NCBI GenBank assembly: GCA_900541495.1
Contig: UQKC01000026.1
Span: 1-31,194, forward strand
Length of the DNA: 31,194 nucleotides
Direction of reading: 5' to 3'
DNA from: an uncultured Ruminococcus sp.
GTDB lineage: Bacteria; Bacillota; Clostridia; Oscillospirales; Ruminococcaceae
The notes beneath the pieces were generated by a model, which worked only from the letters and a program-made list of their open reading frames with translations, was not told the origin of the DNA and made no database searches. Of this stretch, positions 1 through 8,302 are shown piece by piece; position 1 is the first letter of the stretch, and the number at the start of each line of letters is the position of its first letter. Both the position numbers and the translations under genes were made by a program.

Positions 1-62
1 GGGCTCGAACCTATGACCCTCTGCTTGTAAGGCAGATGCTCTCCCAGCTGAGCTATGCTCCC
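1..62 (-). tRNA. tRNA-Val (anticodon UAC), 3' end cut by window edge
   Basis: Read on the minus strand, the sequence starts GGGAGCA (5' acceptor strand), then T8-A9, a D arm GCTC-AGCTGGGA-GAGC, an anticodon stem TCTGC/GCAGA closing the loop CTTACAA, a five-base variable loop and the T arm ATAGG with loop TTCGAGC. The anticodon TAC reads GUA (valine) codons. The last two T-stem bases seen are at the window edge, so the rest of the T stem, the 3' acceptor strand and any encoded CCA lie outside. A consensus promoter sits about 50 bases upstream. Confidence 0.95.
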
Positions 63-112
63 ACATCGTCTTTGAAGATTTCGTTTTTCGTTATCCCCAA
101 GCGACGATATTT

Positions 113-141
113 ATTATACACTATAACTTTTCATTTGTCAA
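113..141 (-). promoter_or_regulatory. Sigma-A promoter of tRNA-Val
   Basis: On the minus strand there is a perfect -35 TTGACA (136-141), a 17-base spacer and a perfect -10 TATAAT (113-118). Transcription would start near 106, giving a leader of about 44 bases before the tRNA. It lies just after the hslO stop codon, so the tRNA is transcribed on its own. I see no GC-rich terminator between hslO and this promoter. Confidence 0.9.
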
Positions 142-160
142 GGGTTTTTTGAAAAAAATT

Positions 161-1030
161 TTATTTTTTTAGAGAAATTATTTCCTCGGGTGTAAAATGG
201 TACTTTTTGTCGCAGAAATGGCAGCAAACTTCAATATCATCCTGTTCCTTCGCCATTTTGTCAAGCTCATCATTTCCAAGGCTAACGAGCGCGCGTTCAA
301 TTCTTTCCCTGCTACAATCACATTTATATGCACAAGTGAACTCATCCAGAACATTCGGAGTAAGTCCGTCAAGAACTTTCATTGCCATTTCTTCCGCAGT
401 CACTCCCGAAGTGAGCATCTGAGTAACGGACGGCAGGCTGTTAACATTCTTTTCGAGAATATCGATGCAGGATTCATCTGCAAACGGAAGAAGCTGGATA
501 AGGTATCCGCCCGCTGCTTTTACGGTAAGGTCAGGATTTACAAGAACGCCGAGTCCGCACACAGTAGGTATCTGCTCGCTCATTGCAAAATAGCTTGCGA
601 TATCCTCTGCTATCTCGCCCGAAGCTATAGGTATCTGTCCGACATAAGGCTCTTTCAAGCCGAGGTCTTTGACAACGCTCAATGTACCGTCCTTGCCGAC
701 TGCGCCTGCAACATCAAGCTTTCCGTATGAATTGAGAGGAATTTCAACTATCGGGTTGGAAACATAAGATTTAACATTTCCCCTGCTGTCTGCAACTGCG
801 ATAAGCGCACCTGCAGGACCGTTTCCGTTCATTCGAAGCGTAACGCTGTCAGTATCGTTTTTTAGTCCGATACCGATAAGTGAAGCGGCTATTGAAAGTC
901 TGCCGAGTGCAGCCGTAACAACTGCAGACGGCCGGTGGATACGCTCTATCTCCGCAACGATATCAGTTGCATCTATAGCGGTCGCGGTCACAGAAGCGTC
1001 CGCTGATATAGTTCTGACGATTTTAGCCAT
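161..1030 (-). CDS. hslO: Hsp33 redox-regulated molecular chaperone
   Basis: The 289-residue protein has the length of the Hsp33 family. Hsp33 is a cytosolic holdase switched on by oxidative unfolding. The C-terminal redox switch is intact: a CXC pair (C237, C239) and a CXXC pair (C270-HF-C273) that bind zinc in the reduced, inactive form. An extra cysteine (C269) precedes the CXXC and another is at C233. The N-terminal part has the typical opening with a substrate-binding beta domain. The start ATG at 1030 has a GGAAG ribosome binding site. The gene follows a methyltransferase after a 60-base gap and is probably the last gene of the yerC-methyltransferase-hslO unit. Identification rests on the cysteine pattern and overall resemblance. 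Nothing looks disrupted. Confidence 0.95.
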   Translation of the reverse strand: MAKIVRTISADASVTATAIDATDIVAEIERIHRPSAVVTAALGRLSIAASLIGIGLKNDTDSVTLRMNGNGPAGALIAVADSRGNVKSYVSNPIVEIPLNSYGKLDVAGAVGKDGTLSVVKDLGLKEPYVGQIPIASGEIAEDIASYFAMSEQIPTVCGLGVLVNPDLTVKAAGGYLIQLLPFADESCIDILEKNVNSLPSVTQMLTSGVTAEEMAMKVLDGLTPNVLDEFTCAYKCDCSRERIERALVSLGNDELDKMAKEQDDIEVCCHFCDKKYHFTPEEIISLKK

Positions 1031-1055
1031 TTTTATCTTCCTTTCTTTTAGGAAA

Positions 1056-1086
1056 ATTCCATCTGCCCTCGCGGAACAAATGGAAT
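1056..1086 (-). other. Small inverted repeat between methyltransferase gene and hslO
   Basis: A 7-bp perfect inverted repeat (ATTCCAT and ATGGAAT) encloses 17 bases in the 60-base gap upstream of hslO. On the minus strand only TTTT follows it. It could be a weak attenuator or a protein-binding palindrome. I cannot assign a role. Confidence 0.3.
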
Positions 1087-1090
1087 ATCA

Positions 1091-1840
1091 TCATTTTATT
1101 TTTTTAGCGGCATAAACTACTTTTTCGCTCGTTTCACTCGGCGCATCATAGCTGTCATAATCGTATTTTCCGACTATCTCAAAGCCGACCTCTCCCAAAG
1201 CCTGATCGATCACCTTGCAGTCGAATGCGATCTCGGAAAATTCATCACTGTAGCGTGAATACTTGCCGTTTTCATCGGGTTCAAAGAAATCAAGGGACAT
1301 CGTGACCCTGTTATTTTCTTCTTCATAGTAGTTCTGCCATACGCAGTAGACTTCTTCAATATCATACACAAAAGTATTGTTTCCGAGGACATTCCTGTGC
1401 TTATACGGCGTATTGATATCGAACAGAAAAAGTCCGTTCGGTTCGCAGAAAAGCGATACCTTGGCGAAAGTCTTTTTTATATCATCAAGGCTGCCGAGGT
1501 GATTTATGCTGTCAAGCGCGCATACCGTCACATCAATAGTGCCGAACATATCCAGTTCCGTCATATCCTGACAAAGATACTGTATCGGAAGACCGCTTTC
1601 AAATTTCTTGTCGAGCGCCTCATTCAGCATTTCCATTGACGAATCCGTGCCTATGACATCATATCCAAGCCGTGCGAACTCTTCGGAAAGACTTCCCGTT
1701 CCGCAGGCAAGATCAAGCAGGATACCTTTTCTTCCGCCGTGCTTTTTCACGAGCGAATCGTAGTAGCCTGCCCTATCCTTATATGAAATATTCTGCGTAA
1801 GCTTATCATAGTAGTATGCAAAGCAGCTGTAACCGCTCAT
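1091..1840 (-). CDS. Class I SAM-dependent methyltransferase, substrate unknown
   Basis: The 249-residue protein carries the SAM-binding motif I LDLACGTGS at residues 42-50, followed by an acidic residue after strand 2 (VIGTD), as in Rossmann-fold class I methyltransferases. The central ALDSINHL segment matches the family's motif near the active site. No substrate-recognition domain is recognisable, so the methyl acceptor is unknown. Similar proteins in Clostridia are annotated only as methyltransferase-domain proteins. Its start codon overlaps the yerC stop by one base (TAATG), which indicates translational coupling to yerC. hslO lies downstream. A small-molecule acceptor is more likely than DNA, because no NPPY-type motif is seen. 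Confidence 0.85.
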   Translation of the reverse strand: MSGYSCFAYYYDKLTQNISYKDRAGYYDSLVKKHGGRKGILLDLACGTGSLSEEFARLGYDVIGTDSSMEMLNEALDKKFESGLPIQYLCQDMTELDMFGTIDVTVCALDSINHLGSLDDIKKTFAKVSLFCEPNGLFLFDINTPYKHRNVLGNNTFVYDIEEVYCVWQNYYEEENNRVTMSLDFFEPDENGKYSRYSDEFSEIAFDCKVIDQALGEVGFEIVGKYDYDSYDAPSETSEKVVYAAKKIK

Positions 1841-2145
1841 TACTTGTTTTCTTCCTGCTGCTTTTTAAGGCGGTCAAAAACGAGGGCATAGCCGTCCGTG
1901 CCGTAGTTGAGTGTACGGTTTACGCGGCTGATAGTTGCTGTGCTTGCACCCGTTGTAGCAACGATATCGCTGTAGACATTCTTGCTTACAAGCATCTTTG
2001 CGACCTGCATACGCTGTGCAAGGGATTTAAGTTCGAGCACGGTGCAAAGGTCTTCAAAGAAAGCATAACATTCTTCTGTTGTTTCAAGAGTAAGGATAGC
2101 CTTAAAGAGGTCATCCATCTGCTCTCCTCTTAATTTATCATTCAT
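1840..2145 (-). CDS. yerC: YerC/YecD family TrpR-related DNA-binding protein
   Basis: A 101-residue small helical protein. The segment with SLAQRMQVAKML and the helix-turn-helix TGASTATISRVNR (about residues 66-78) is characteristic of the YerC/YecD subgroup of the TrpR fold. These are putative transcription regulators with no proven ligand. They are not the tryptophan repressor: no trp genes are nearby. I chose the start at 2145 because the N-terminal KLRG matches B. subtilis YerC as I remember it. An alternative ATG at 2118 (92 residues) has a better-spaced GGAG, but that GGAG is itself coded by the conserved KLRG stretch. The gene heads a unit with the methyltransferase and hslO, and a promoter lies upstream. 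Confidence 0.88.
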   Translation of the reverse strand: MNDKLRGEQMDDLFKAILTLETTEECYAFFEDLCTVLELKSLAQRMQVAKMLVSKNVYSDIVATTGASTATISRVNRTLNYGTDGYALVFDRLKKQQEENK

Positions 2146-2170
2146 AATGTTGTACTGCCCCTAATAGATC

Positions 2171-2185
2171 AGGAGCATACCTCCT
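2171..2185. promoter_or_regulatory. AGGAG-N5-CTCCT palindrome in the yerC leader
   Basis: This 15-base inverted repeat lies about 30 bases downstream of the predicted yerC transcription start and 26 bases upstream of the yerC start codon. It could be an operator, perhaps for YerC itself, or a small RNA hairpin burying a decoy ribosome binding site. Only the symmetry is seen; the role is inference. Confidence 0.3.
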
Positions 2186-2216
2186 CTCGAAATTCTATAT
2201 ATGATCCTATATCATC

Positions 2217-2245
2217 ATTTTAGCACATTGTAGCAAAAAAGTAAA
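2217..2245 (-). promoter_or_regulatory. Promoter of yerC-methyltransferase-hslO
   Basis: On the minus strand there is a -35-like TTTACT (2240-2245), a 17-base spacer and a -10 TAAAAT (2217-2222) preceded by TGC, an extended -10. The string ACAATGTGCTAAAAT here is identical to the one in the rplS promoter. Confidence 0.75.
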
Positions 2246-2270
2246 GGATTTTTACAAAATTTCTTAAAAC

Positions 2271-2310
2271 AATACCGCACAAATTGCAAATAAAGCAGTT
2301 TGTGCGGTGT
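2271..2310 (-). terminator. Rho-independent terminator after lysA
   Basis: Minus-strand hairpin with stem ACCGCACAAA/TTTGTGCGGT, extended inward by a few pairs around a loop of about seven bases, followed by ATTGTTTT. It lies 10 bases after the lysA stop codon and separates lysA from the yerC promoter. Confidence 0.8.
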
Positions 2311-2320
2311 ATCTTTTTCA

Positions 2321-3619
2321 TCAGATATCGTTGCGGATAATATCTTCAAGAGTTTCACGCTTAACGATAACTCTTGATTTTCCGTCCTTGACCATTACAA
2401 CAGCAGGCTTGCAAAGTCTGTTGTAGTTGGAGGACATTGAGTAGTTGTATGCGCCCGTTGCAAGAACAGCAATGGTGTCGCCGACTTCAACGTGCTGAAC
2501 AGGCATATTTTCACCGATAAGGTCACCGCTTTCGCAGCACTTGCCTGCGAGTGTGATCTTCTCAGTCTTTTCCTCGCCTGCCTTGTTTGCAACTTCGATA
2601 TCATATTCTGACTTATAAAGTGCGTAACGTGGGTTATCGCACATACCGCCGTCAATGGAAACATAGGTGCGAATGTTAGGTATCTCCTTGATGCCGCCTA
2701 CTGTATAGAGTGTAAGACCTGCAGGAGCAGCAATCGAACGGCCCGGTTCAATAAGAATGAACGGAAGCTTGATGCCCTTTTCTGCACAAATTTCCTTGAC
2801 CTTTACGGAAACGCACTCCATATACTTTTCAAATGCGCAAGGCTTATCCTCGTTTGTGTACTTGATTCCGAAGCCGCCGCCGAGGTTGAGCTCCTTTACT
2901 TCAAAGGAGAGCTCGTTCTTGATCTTTGCGATAAAACCGAGCATAACCTCTGCTGCGTGTACGAATGGTTCAATATCAAAGATCTGGCTGCCGATATGAC
3001 AATGCAGACCAACGAGGTGAACATTTTTGAGTTCGATAGCCTTTTTGACAGCCTCAAAAGCTTCGCCCGTTTCAAGTGCAAAACCGAACTTGCTGTCGAT
3101 CTGACCTGTTTTTACAAAGTTATGGGTATGAGCGTCAATGCCCGGCTTGATACGGAACATAATGTTTGCGGTAACGCCCTTTTTCTCTGCGAGCTTGTCA
3201 AGTCTGTCAAGCTCATAAACGTTGTCAACGATTATTCTGCCGACTTTCTTTTCAACCGCGAGTTCAAGTTCTTCATCGGTCTTATTGTTGCCGTGGAAGC
3301 AAACTTTATCCATAGGGAAACCAACGCTTGCAGCTGTGTAAAGCTCTCCGCCCGAAACAACGTCTGCGCCAACACCCTCGGAATCAACAACTCTGTAAAT
3401 TTCCTTGCATGAGAAAGCCTTGCTCGCATAGCACACAAGTCCTGCGCCGCCGTAGAATTCGTCGATAGACTTCTTGAAACGCTGACAAGCACTGCGTATC
3501 ATCGCTTCGTCCATAACATAAAGCGGAGTGCCGTATTCCTTTGCAAGCTCAACGGTATCAACGCCGCTTACGGCAAGGTGACCTTTTTCGTTTACTGTTA
3601 AATTTTCCGATACAAACAT
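2321..3619 (-). CDS. lysA: Diaminopimelate decarboxylase
   Basis: A 432-residue PLP enzyme that converts meso-diaminopimelate to L-lysine, the last step of lysine synthesis in the cytosol. The family marks are present: the PLP lysine in YASKAF (K67), HIGSQ (about 208-212), the glycine-rich GGGFG phosphate loop (about 247-251), EPGRS (about 291-295), and the CESGD motif (about 362-366) with the catalytic cysteine contributed across the dimer. The ATG at 3619 is preferred over a TTG two codons upstream because GGG lies 8 bases before it. It follows engB by about 30 bases and ends in a terminator, so it is probably the last gene of the lon-engB-lysA unit. Pairing lysine synthesis with Lon and EngB has no obvious functional reason. 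Confidence 0.96.
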   Translation of the reverse strand: MFVSENLTVNEKGHLAVSGVDTVELAKEYGTPLYVMDEAMIRSACQRFKKSIDEFYGGAGLVCYASKAFSCKEIYRVVDSEGVGADVVSGGELYTAASVGFPMDKVCFHGNNKTDEELELAVEKKVGRIIVDNVYELDRLDKLAEKKGVTANIMFRIKPGIDAHTHNFVKTGQIDSKFGFALETGEAFEAVKKAIELKNVHLVGLHCHIGSQIFDIEPFVHAAEVMLGFIAKIKNELSFEVKELNLGGGFGIKYTNEDKPCAFEKYMECVSVKVKEICAEKGIKLPFILIEPGRSIAAPAGLTLYTVGGIKEIPNIRTYVSIDGGMCDNPRYALYKSEYDIEVANKAGEEKTEKITLAGKCCESGDLIGENMPVQHVEVGDTIAVLATGAYNYSMSSNYNRLCKPAVVMVKDGKSRVIVKRETLEDIIRNDI

Positions 3620-3652
3620 TTTCAAAACCCTTTCTTTTTTCTCTGCAAAAAT

Positions 3653-4237
3653 TTATTCCGCAGAAACTTCCTCGATTATTTCCCTGATTTTATCTGCTCC
3701 CTCGCCTGTTACAGCGGAAAATTCAATTACTGTAATATCATCGAAATACTCTATTTCCTGCCTGAAACCCTCCATTCGTTCGGCGCGCTCTCTTTTGGAA
3801 AGCTTGTCCGCTTTTGTCAATATAATAACAAACGGCAGTTCGTTATCTATCATAAAGTTTATCATGTGCATATCGTCCGCAGAGGGCGGGTGGCGCATAT
3901 CGATGAGCTGGAATATCAGCGCGATATCGCGTCCCGACATAAGATAACCCTCGATAAGCTCCGACCAGCGAAGCTTATCGCTCTTGGCGATCTTTGCATA
4001 GCCATATCCGGGGAGATCGACAAGAAAGCAGTCATCTATCTTGTAGAAGTTGACCGTTGCGGTCTTTCCGGGGACAGCAGAAACTCTTGCGAGCGATTTT
4101 CTGTTGAAAATTTTGTTTATAAGCGAGGACTTTCCGACATTGGAACGTCCTGCGAAAGCAAATTCTGTTTTTTCCGAGGGCGGAAGCTGCTTATATTCTC
4201 CGTATGAAGCGAAAAATTCCGCTTTGTTAAAGTTCAT
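3653..4237 (-). CDS. engB: Ribosome biogenesis GTP-binding protein EngB (YsxC/YihA)
   Basis: A 194-residue GTPase needed for assembly of the 50S ribosomal subunit. G1 is GRSNVGKS (30-37), a PGKT switch I segment follows near 56-59, G3 is DLPGYG (74-79), G4 is TKAD (141-144), and a G5-like SAVTGEG lies near residue 175. The DLPGYG signature separates EngB from Era and Der. It is downstream of lon, the conserved Firmicutes order clpX-lon-ysxC, with a 25-base gap and a GGGGAG ribosome binding site. The length is normal and no motif is missing. Confidence 0.96.
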   Translation of the reverse strand: MNFNKAEFFASYGEYKQLPPSEKTEFAFAGRSNVGKSSLINKIFNRKSLARVSAVPGKTATVNFYKIDDCFLVDLPGYGYAKIAKSDKLRWSELIEGYLMSGRDIALIFQLIDMRHPPSADDMHMINFMIDNELPFVIILTKADKLSKRERAERMEGFRQEIEYFDDITVIEFSAVTGEGADKIREIIEEVSAE

Positions 4238-4262
4238 ATCGTTACTTTCTCCCCTGTTTTAT

Positions 4263-6644
4263 TTATGAGCGAAGCTCGGCAGTATTTTTTATATCTTTTT
4301 TCTTTTTGTTCGGCAAAGGCTTTTTTGCAAGCGCGTTGTCAAGAACGTCCGTGAGCTTTTCCGCAAAGATGAAGTTCAGACCCTCCTTGACAACATCATC
4401 GACCTCTTCGAGGTCAGCTTTGTTTGCCGCAGGAATGATAACATCTTTCATACCTGCTTTGTAAGCAGCCATTGTCTTTTCGCGAAGTCCGCCTATCGGA
4501 AGGACTTTTCCGTGAAGCGTTATCTCGCCCGTCATAGCAACATCGTGTCGAACGGGAATGCCCGAAAGAGCGGAAACGAGCGCGGTTGTCATTGTAACGC
4601 CCGCCGACGGACCGTCCTTGGGAGTTGCGCCCTCGGGAGCGTGGATATGGATATCCTTTTCCTTATAAAAATCGGGAGCAATGCCGTATTTATCCGCAAT
4701 TGAGCGGACGTAGCTGACAGCGATCTCCGAGCTTTCTTTCATAACATTTCCGAGCGAACCTGTTACCTTGACATTTCCTTTGCCGTCCAAAACGATAGCT
4801 TCAAGCGGCATTATAACGCCGCCTACAGAAGTCCATGCAAGTCCGTTTACAACGCCGACTTCGTCATTTTTAGCGAGATCATCGTCAATATATTTGCGAA
4901 CACCGAGGTATTTTTCAATATTTCTCGGTGTGATGCTGACCTTAGCAGCCTCGCCTGAAACAATGACTTTGGCAGCCTTTCTGCAAAGTGAAGCGATAAG
5001 TCTTTCAAGCTTTCTCACGCCTGCTTCGCGCGAATAGTTATCGATAAGCACATAGATCGCAGCATCGTTTATCTTAAGCATTGAAGCTTTGAGTCCGTGT
5101 GCTTTGAGCTGCTTCGGGATAAGATGTTCCTTTGCAATGTGGAACTTTTCCTCTCTTGTGTAGCTTGTAAGCTCGATAACTTCCATTCTGTCGAGAAGCG
5201 GAGCATCTATTGTTTCTGTTGTGTTTGCGGTTGTGACAAAGAGAACCTTGCTCAGGTCGAATGGAATTTCAATATAGTGGTCGCGGAAAGCGTTGTTCTG
5301 CTCGCTGTCGAGGACTTCGAGCATCGCGGAAGACGGGTCGCCGCGCATATCATTCGACATTTTATCAATTTCATCGAGCAGAATAAGCGGATTTGCTGTA
5401 CCTGCCTGCTTTAACGCGGTTATGATCCGTCCCGGCATTGCGCCGACGTAGGTTTTTCTGTGACCGCGGATATCGGATTCGTCCTTGATTCCGCCGAGCG
5501 AAACCCGAACATACTCTCTCCCGAGAGCCTTTGCTATAGACTTTCCGATAGAAGTTTTACCAACGCCCGGAGGGCCGACAAGACAGATTATCTGTCCCTT
5601 TATATTGGGTTTAAGCTCGCGGACAGCGATGTTCTCAACGATTCTTTCCTTGACCTTTTTCAAGCCGTAGTGGTCGCGGTCGAGAATAAACTGCGCACGT
5701 TCGATATCGGCTGTTTCCTCCGAATAATTATTCCAAGGAAGTTCAAGCACCGTATCGAGATAGTTTCGGAGAACAGCATAATCCTGCGAGGACGGCGACA
5801 TTTTGGAAAGCCGCGTAACTTCACGCAGAAGTTTTTCCTCGCTCGCCTGTTCAAGGCGGAGATCCTTTATTTTCTGCTCATATTCATCGAGTTCATCGTA
5901 TGTATCGTCCTCGCCGAGCTGTGAAGATATCGCCCTCATCTGCTCACGGAGATAATACTCACGCTGACCGTCATCTATCTGCTCTCTGACCTTGTTCTGG
6001 ATACTGTATTCGATATCAAGTATTTCGATTTCACGGGAGAGCATTGCAAGCAGCATTCCAAGCTTTGACACGAGATAATCCTCTTCAAGCAAGTCCTGTT
6101 TATCCTCAACGGGCAGCGGAATGTTGCTGACTATCGTATCGAAGAATTTCGCAGGGTCTTTCTCGTCCATTATCGCATTGATAAGCTCTTTTGGCATCTT
6201 CGGCACAAGGTGGCTGTAATGCTCAAAAGTTGATCTTGTAGCGCGGACAACAGCGTCGAGCTCAGTTTCTTCATTCTGACATTCTATGTAATTAGGAAGC
6301 TTTTTTATAACAGCTGTGAGATATGGTTCGTTCTGATCTATCTTCATCAGCTTCGCACGGTACTTTCCCTCGACCAGAACTCTTGTTATCTTATCGGGGG
6401 TTTTAAGTATCTGGCGAATTTCTGCAACCGTACCTATTTTATATAGATCATTCTTGCTCGGGTCTTCAACAGAGTTGTCAATCTGAGCATCGAGAAAAAT
6501 AAGCTTGTCACCGCTCATTGCAGCTTTGAGTGCAAGTTCCGAGCGTTCTCTTGAAACATCGAAATGCACAACCGTATTCGGGAAAATGACAAGTCCTCTT
6601 ACTGCGAGCATTGGCATTGTATTTGTTTCAGCTCTTGTTCCCAT
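4263..6644 (-). CDS. lon: ATP-dependent serine protease Lon (LonA type)
   Basis: A 793-residue hexameric AAA+ protease that degrades damaged and regulatory proteins in the cytosol. An N-terminal LON substrate-binding domain fills about residues 8-200, then a coiled-coil linker. The AAA+ module has Walker A GPPGVGKT (357-364) and Walker B ILLDEID (421-427). The C-terminal protease domain carries the Ser-Lys dyad: S680 in PKDGPSAG and K723 in GLREKT. Length and dyad positions are almost those of E. coli Lon. The start has a GAGG ribosome binding site. A terminator separates it from clpX, and it has its own promoter with a leader of about 170 bases rich in inverted repeats, so its expression is probably controlled apart from clpPX. 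engB and lysA follow. Confidence 0.98.
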   Translation of the reverse strand: MGTRAETNTMPMLAVRGLVIFPNTVVHFDVSRERSELALKAAMSGDKLIFLDAQIDNSVEDPSKNDLYKIGTVAEIRQILKTPDKITRVLVEGKYRAKLMKIDQNEPYLTAVIKKLPNYIECQNEETELDAVVRATRSTFEHYSHLVPKMPKELINAIMDEKDPAKFFDTIVSNIPLPVEDKQDLLEEDYLVSKLGMLLAMLSREIEILDIEYSIQNKVREQIDDGQREYYLREQMRAISSQLGEDDTYDELDEYEQKIKDLRLEQASEEKLLREVTRLSKMSPSSQDYAVLRNYLDTVLELPWNNYSEETADIERAQFILDRDHYGLKKVKERIVENIAVRELKPNIKGQIICLVGPPGVGKTSIGKSIAKALGREYVRVSLGGIKDESDIRGHRKTYVGAMPGRIITALKQAGTANPLILLDEIDKMSNDMRGDPSSAMLEVLDSEQNNAFRDHYIEIPFDLSKVLFVTTANTTETIDAPLLDRMEVIELTSYTREEKFHIAKEHLIPKQLKAHGLKASMLKINDAAIYVLIDNYSREAGVRKLERLIASLCRKAAKVIVSGEAAKVSITPRNIEKYLGVRKYIDDDLAKNDEVGVVNGLAWTSVGGVIMPLEAIVLDGKGNVKVTGSLGNVMKESSEIAVSYVRSIADKYGIAPDFYKEKDIHIHAPEGATPKDGPSAGVTMTTALVSALSGIPVRHDVAMTGEITLHGKVLPIGGLREKTMAAYKAGMKDVIIPAANKADLEEVDDVVKEGLNFIFAEKLTDVLDNALAKKPLPNKKKKDIKNTAELRS

Positions 6645-6817
6645 TATAAACCTCGTTTCTCCGTCGGCATAAAAAGTATGATCGTTATGTAAAAATGCAT
6701 TCCCTGATGATTTTTAATGCATTTTCTGAATTATTTCCTGCCCCGACGGAGGCAGGTCTATTAAGAATGATAATGTGTTTTTTAATTCAGCACATTATTG
6801 CAGACATTCGGTAATAC
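6645..6817 (-). promoter_or_regulatory. Structured 5' leader of lon
   Basis: The predicted untranslated leader contains several inverted repeats: (a) 6770-6777 with 6791-6798; (b) 6726-6733 with 6783-6790, the latter in the loop of a; (c) CCTGCC/GGCAGG at 6737-6742 and 6751-6756; (d) 6743-6751, mostly in the loop of c, pairing perfectly over 9 bp with 6659-6667 just upstream of the lon ribosome binding site; (e) a 10-bp hairpin at 6692-6701 and 6716-6725. Pairings a and b can compete, as can c and d. No HrcA (CIRCE) or CtsR site is visible. I recognise no known RNA family. Confidence 0.5.
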
Positions 6818-6823
6818 CTATAT

Positions 6824-6852
6824 ATTATATATGAAAATCAAATTTTTTGCAA
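6824..6852 (-). promoter_or_regulatory. Promoter of lon-engB-lysA
   Basis: Minus-strand -35 TTGCAA (6847-6852), 17-base spacer, perfect -10 TATAAT (6824-6829). It lies between the clpX terminator and lon, about 180 bases before the start codon. The -35 hexamer is the same as in the cheV promoter. Confidence 0.8.
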
Positions 6853-6950
6853 GTCACAATTTTTATATTTTTATTGTCATTTTGCAGACTTTTTAAGTGA
6901 ATTTATGCAGATTTTCTGTATTTTAGTCGCAAAATCGGCGCAAAACAATG

Positions 6951-6996
6951 AAAAAAAGCCTTTAAAACGCATTTTTTCAGCATTTTAAAGGCTTTT
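6951..6996 (-). terminator. Rho-independent terminator after clpX
   Basis: Perfect 14-bp inverted repeat on the minus strand (core GCCTTTAAAA/TTTTAAAGGC, flanked by AAAA/TTTT), 15-base loop, then a run of seven T. It starts 24 bases after the clpX stop codon. The rest of the 375-base clpX-lon gap holds the lon promoter and leader; no gene is seen there. Confidence 0.9.
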
Positions 6997-7019
6997 CTGA
7001 AAATTAATCACAAATTATG

Positions 7020-8288
7020 TTACTTTTTAGAAGCTGTTTTCTTTCTGATAACAGTCGGCATTTCATTATTTTCAACGCAATCCTTTGTGATAACAATTTC
7101 GGAGATATCGCTGTCGGACGGAGCTTCAAACATAACGGGCATAAGTATTTTTTCAACTATAGCACGAAGTCCGCGTGCGCCGGTATCCTTTTCAATTGCC
7201 TTATGAGCAATTGCTTTGAGAGCGTCGTCCTCGATTTCAAGCTTGATATTGTCAAGCTCAAAGAGCTTTTTATACTGCTTGACAAGGGCATTTTTCGGTT
7301 CTTTAAGGATACGGACAAGAGCATCTTCGTCGAGTTCGTCAAGGACTGTTATAACTGGCAAACGTCCGACGAGTTCGGGAACAATGCCGTATTTAACAAG
7401 GTCCTGCGAAACTACATCTTTGTAGATGCCTTTCTGCTTCTCTGTCTTTGACTTTATCTCTGCACCGAAACCAAGTGAAGAGGATTCGGTTCTTCTCTGA
7501 ATTATCTTGTCAAGTCCGTCAAATGCACCGCCGCAAATAAACAGGATATTCTTTGTATCGATCTGGATACATTCCTGATTCGGGTGCTTTCTGCCGCCCT
7601 GCGGAGGAACATTGGAAACTGTACCTTCGATTATTTTCAGAAGTGCCTGCTGAACGCCCTCACCGCTTACATCACGGGTAATGGACGTATTTTCCGACTT
7701 ACGGGAGATCTTGTCGATCTCATCGATGTAGATGATACCCTTCTGGGCAGCTTCAACATCGAAATCAGCAGCCTGTAAAAGTCTTACAAGCACGTTTTCA
7801 ACGTCATCGCCGACATATCCTGCTTCGGTAAGCGTTGTAGCATCAGCAATAGCGAACGGAACATTGATTATCTTCGCGAGTGTCTGTGCAATATAGGTCT
7901 TACCAACACCTGTAGGTCCGAGGAGAATAAGATTGCTCTTCTGGAGTTCAACGTCATTGTCATCGGAATTAAGGCTGTTTATACGCTTATAGTGGTTATA
8001 GACTGCAACGGCAAGAGCTGTTTTGGCAGCGTCCTGACCGATAACATACTCATCGAGGACTTTCTTTATCTCCGCAGGCTTCATAAGCTTTACAGCGCCG
8101 CCCGACTTCTTCTCCGCGTTTCTGGAAGAACGCTGATTGGGAGCGATAAGTCCGTTTCCTGCGAGCATTTCATAGCAATAAACTACGCAGTCATCGCATA
8201 TATTGCAGTTTCCTGCGGTGAACATATTACGAACCTGATTTTCAGGCTTTCCGCAGAAATTGCATCTTTTTAATCCTTTATCTGCCAT
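7020..8288 (-). CDS. clpX: ATP-dependent Clp protease ATP-binding subunit ClpX
   Basis: A 422-residue AAA+ unfoldase that feeds substrates to ClpP. The N-terminal zinc domain has C9-NF-C12 and C31-DD-C34, with an additional C28. Walker A is GPTGVGKT (124-131), the pore loop GYVG is at 157-160, and Walker B ends in IIYIDE (185-190). The ClpP-docking loop, usually IGF, reads LGF here (272-274), a conservative variant. The length is typical. The start has GGAG in front, only 14 bases after the clpP stop, so the two are co-transcribed and produced together. A strong terminator follows. Confidence 0.98.
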   Translation of the reverse strand: MADKGLKRCNFCGKPENQVRNMFTAGNCNICDDCVVYCYEMLAGNGLIAPNQRSSRNAEKKSGGAVKLMKPAEIKKVLDEYVIGQDAAKTALAVAVYNHYKRINSLNSDDNDVELQKSNLILLGPTGVGKTYIAQTLAKIINVPFAIADATTLTEAGYVGDDVENVLVRLLQAADFDVEAAQKGIIYIDEIDKISRKSENTSITRDVSGEGVQQALLKIIEGTVSNVPPQGGRKHPNQECIQIDTKNILFICGGAFDGLDKIIQRRTESSSLGFGAEIKSKTEKQKGIYKDVVSQDLVKYGIVPELVGRLPVITVLDELDEDALVRILKEPKNALVKQYKKLFELDNIKLEIEDDALKAIAHKAIEKDTGARGLRAIVEKILMPVMFEAPSDSDISEIVITKDCVENNEMPTVIRKKTASKK

Positions 8289-8302
8289 ATTTCAACTCCA
8301 AA

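Noticed and set aside
197..730. Open frame of 177 codons on the plus strand opposite hslO
   Set aside because: Antisense shadow of a clear Hsp33 gene, cysteine-rich and without family features.
1840..2145. yerC as the tryptophan repressor TrpR
   Set aside because: The helix-turn-helix belongs to the YerC/YecD branch and no tryptophan genes are nearby.
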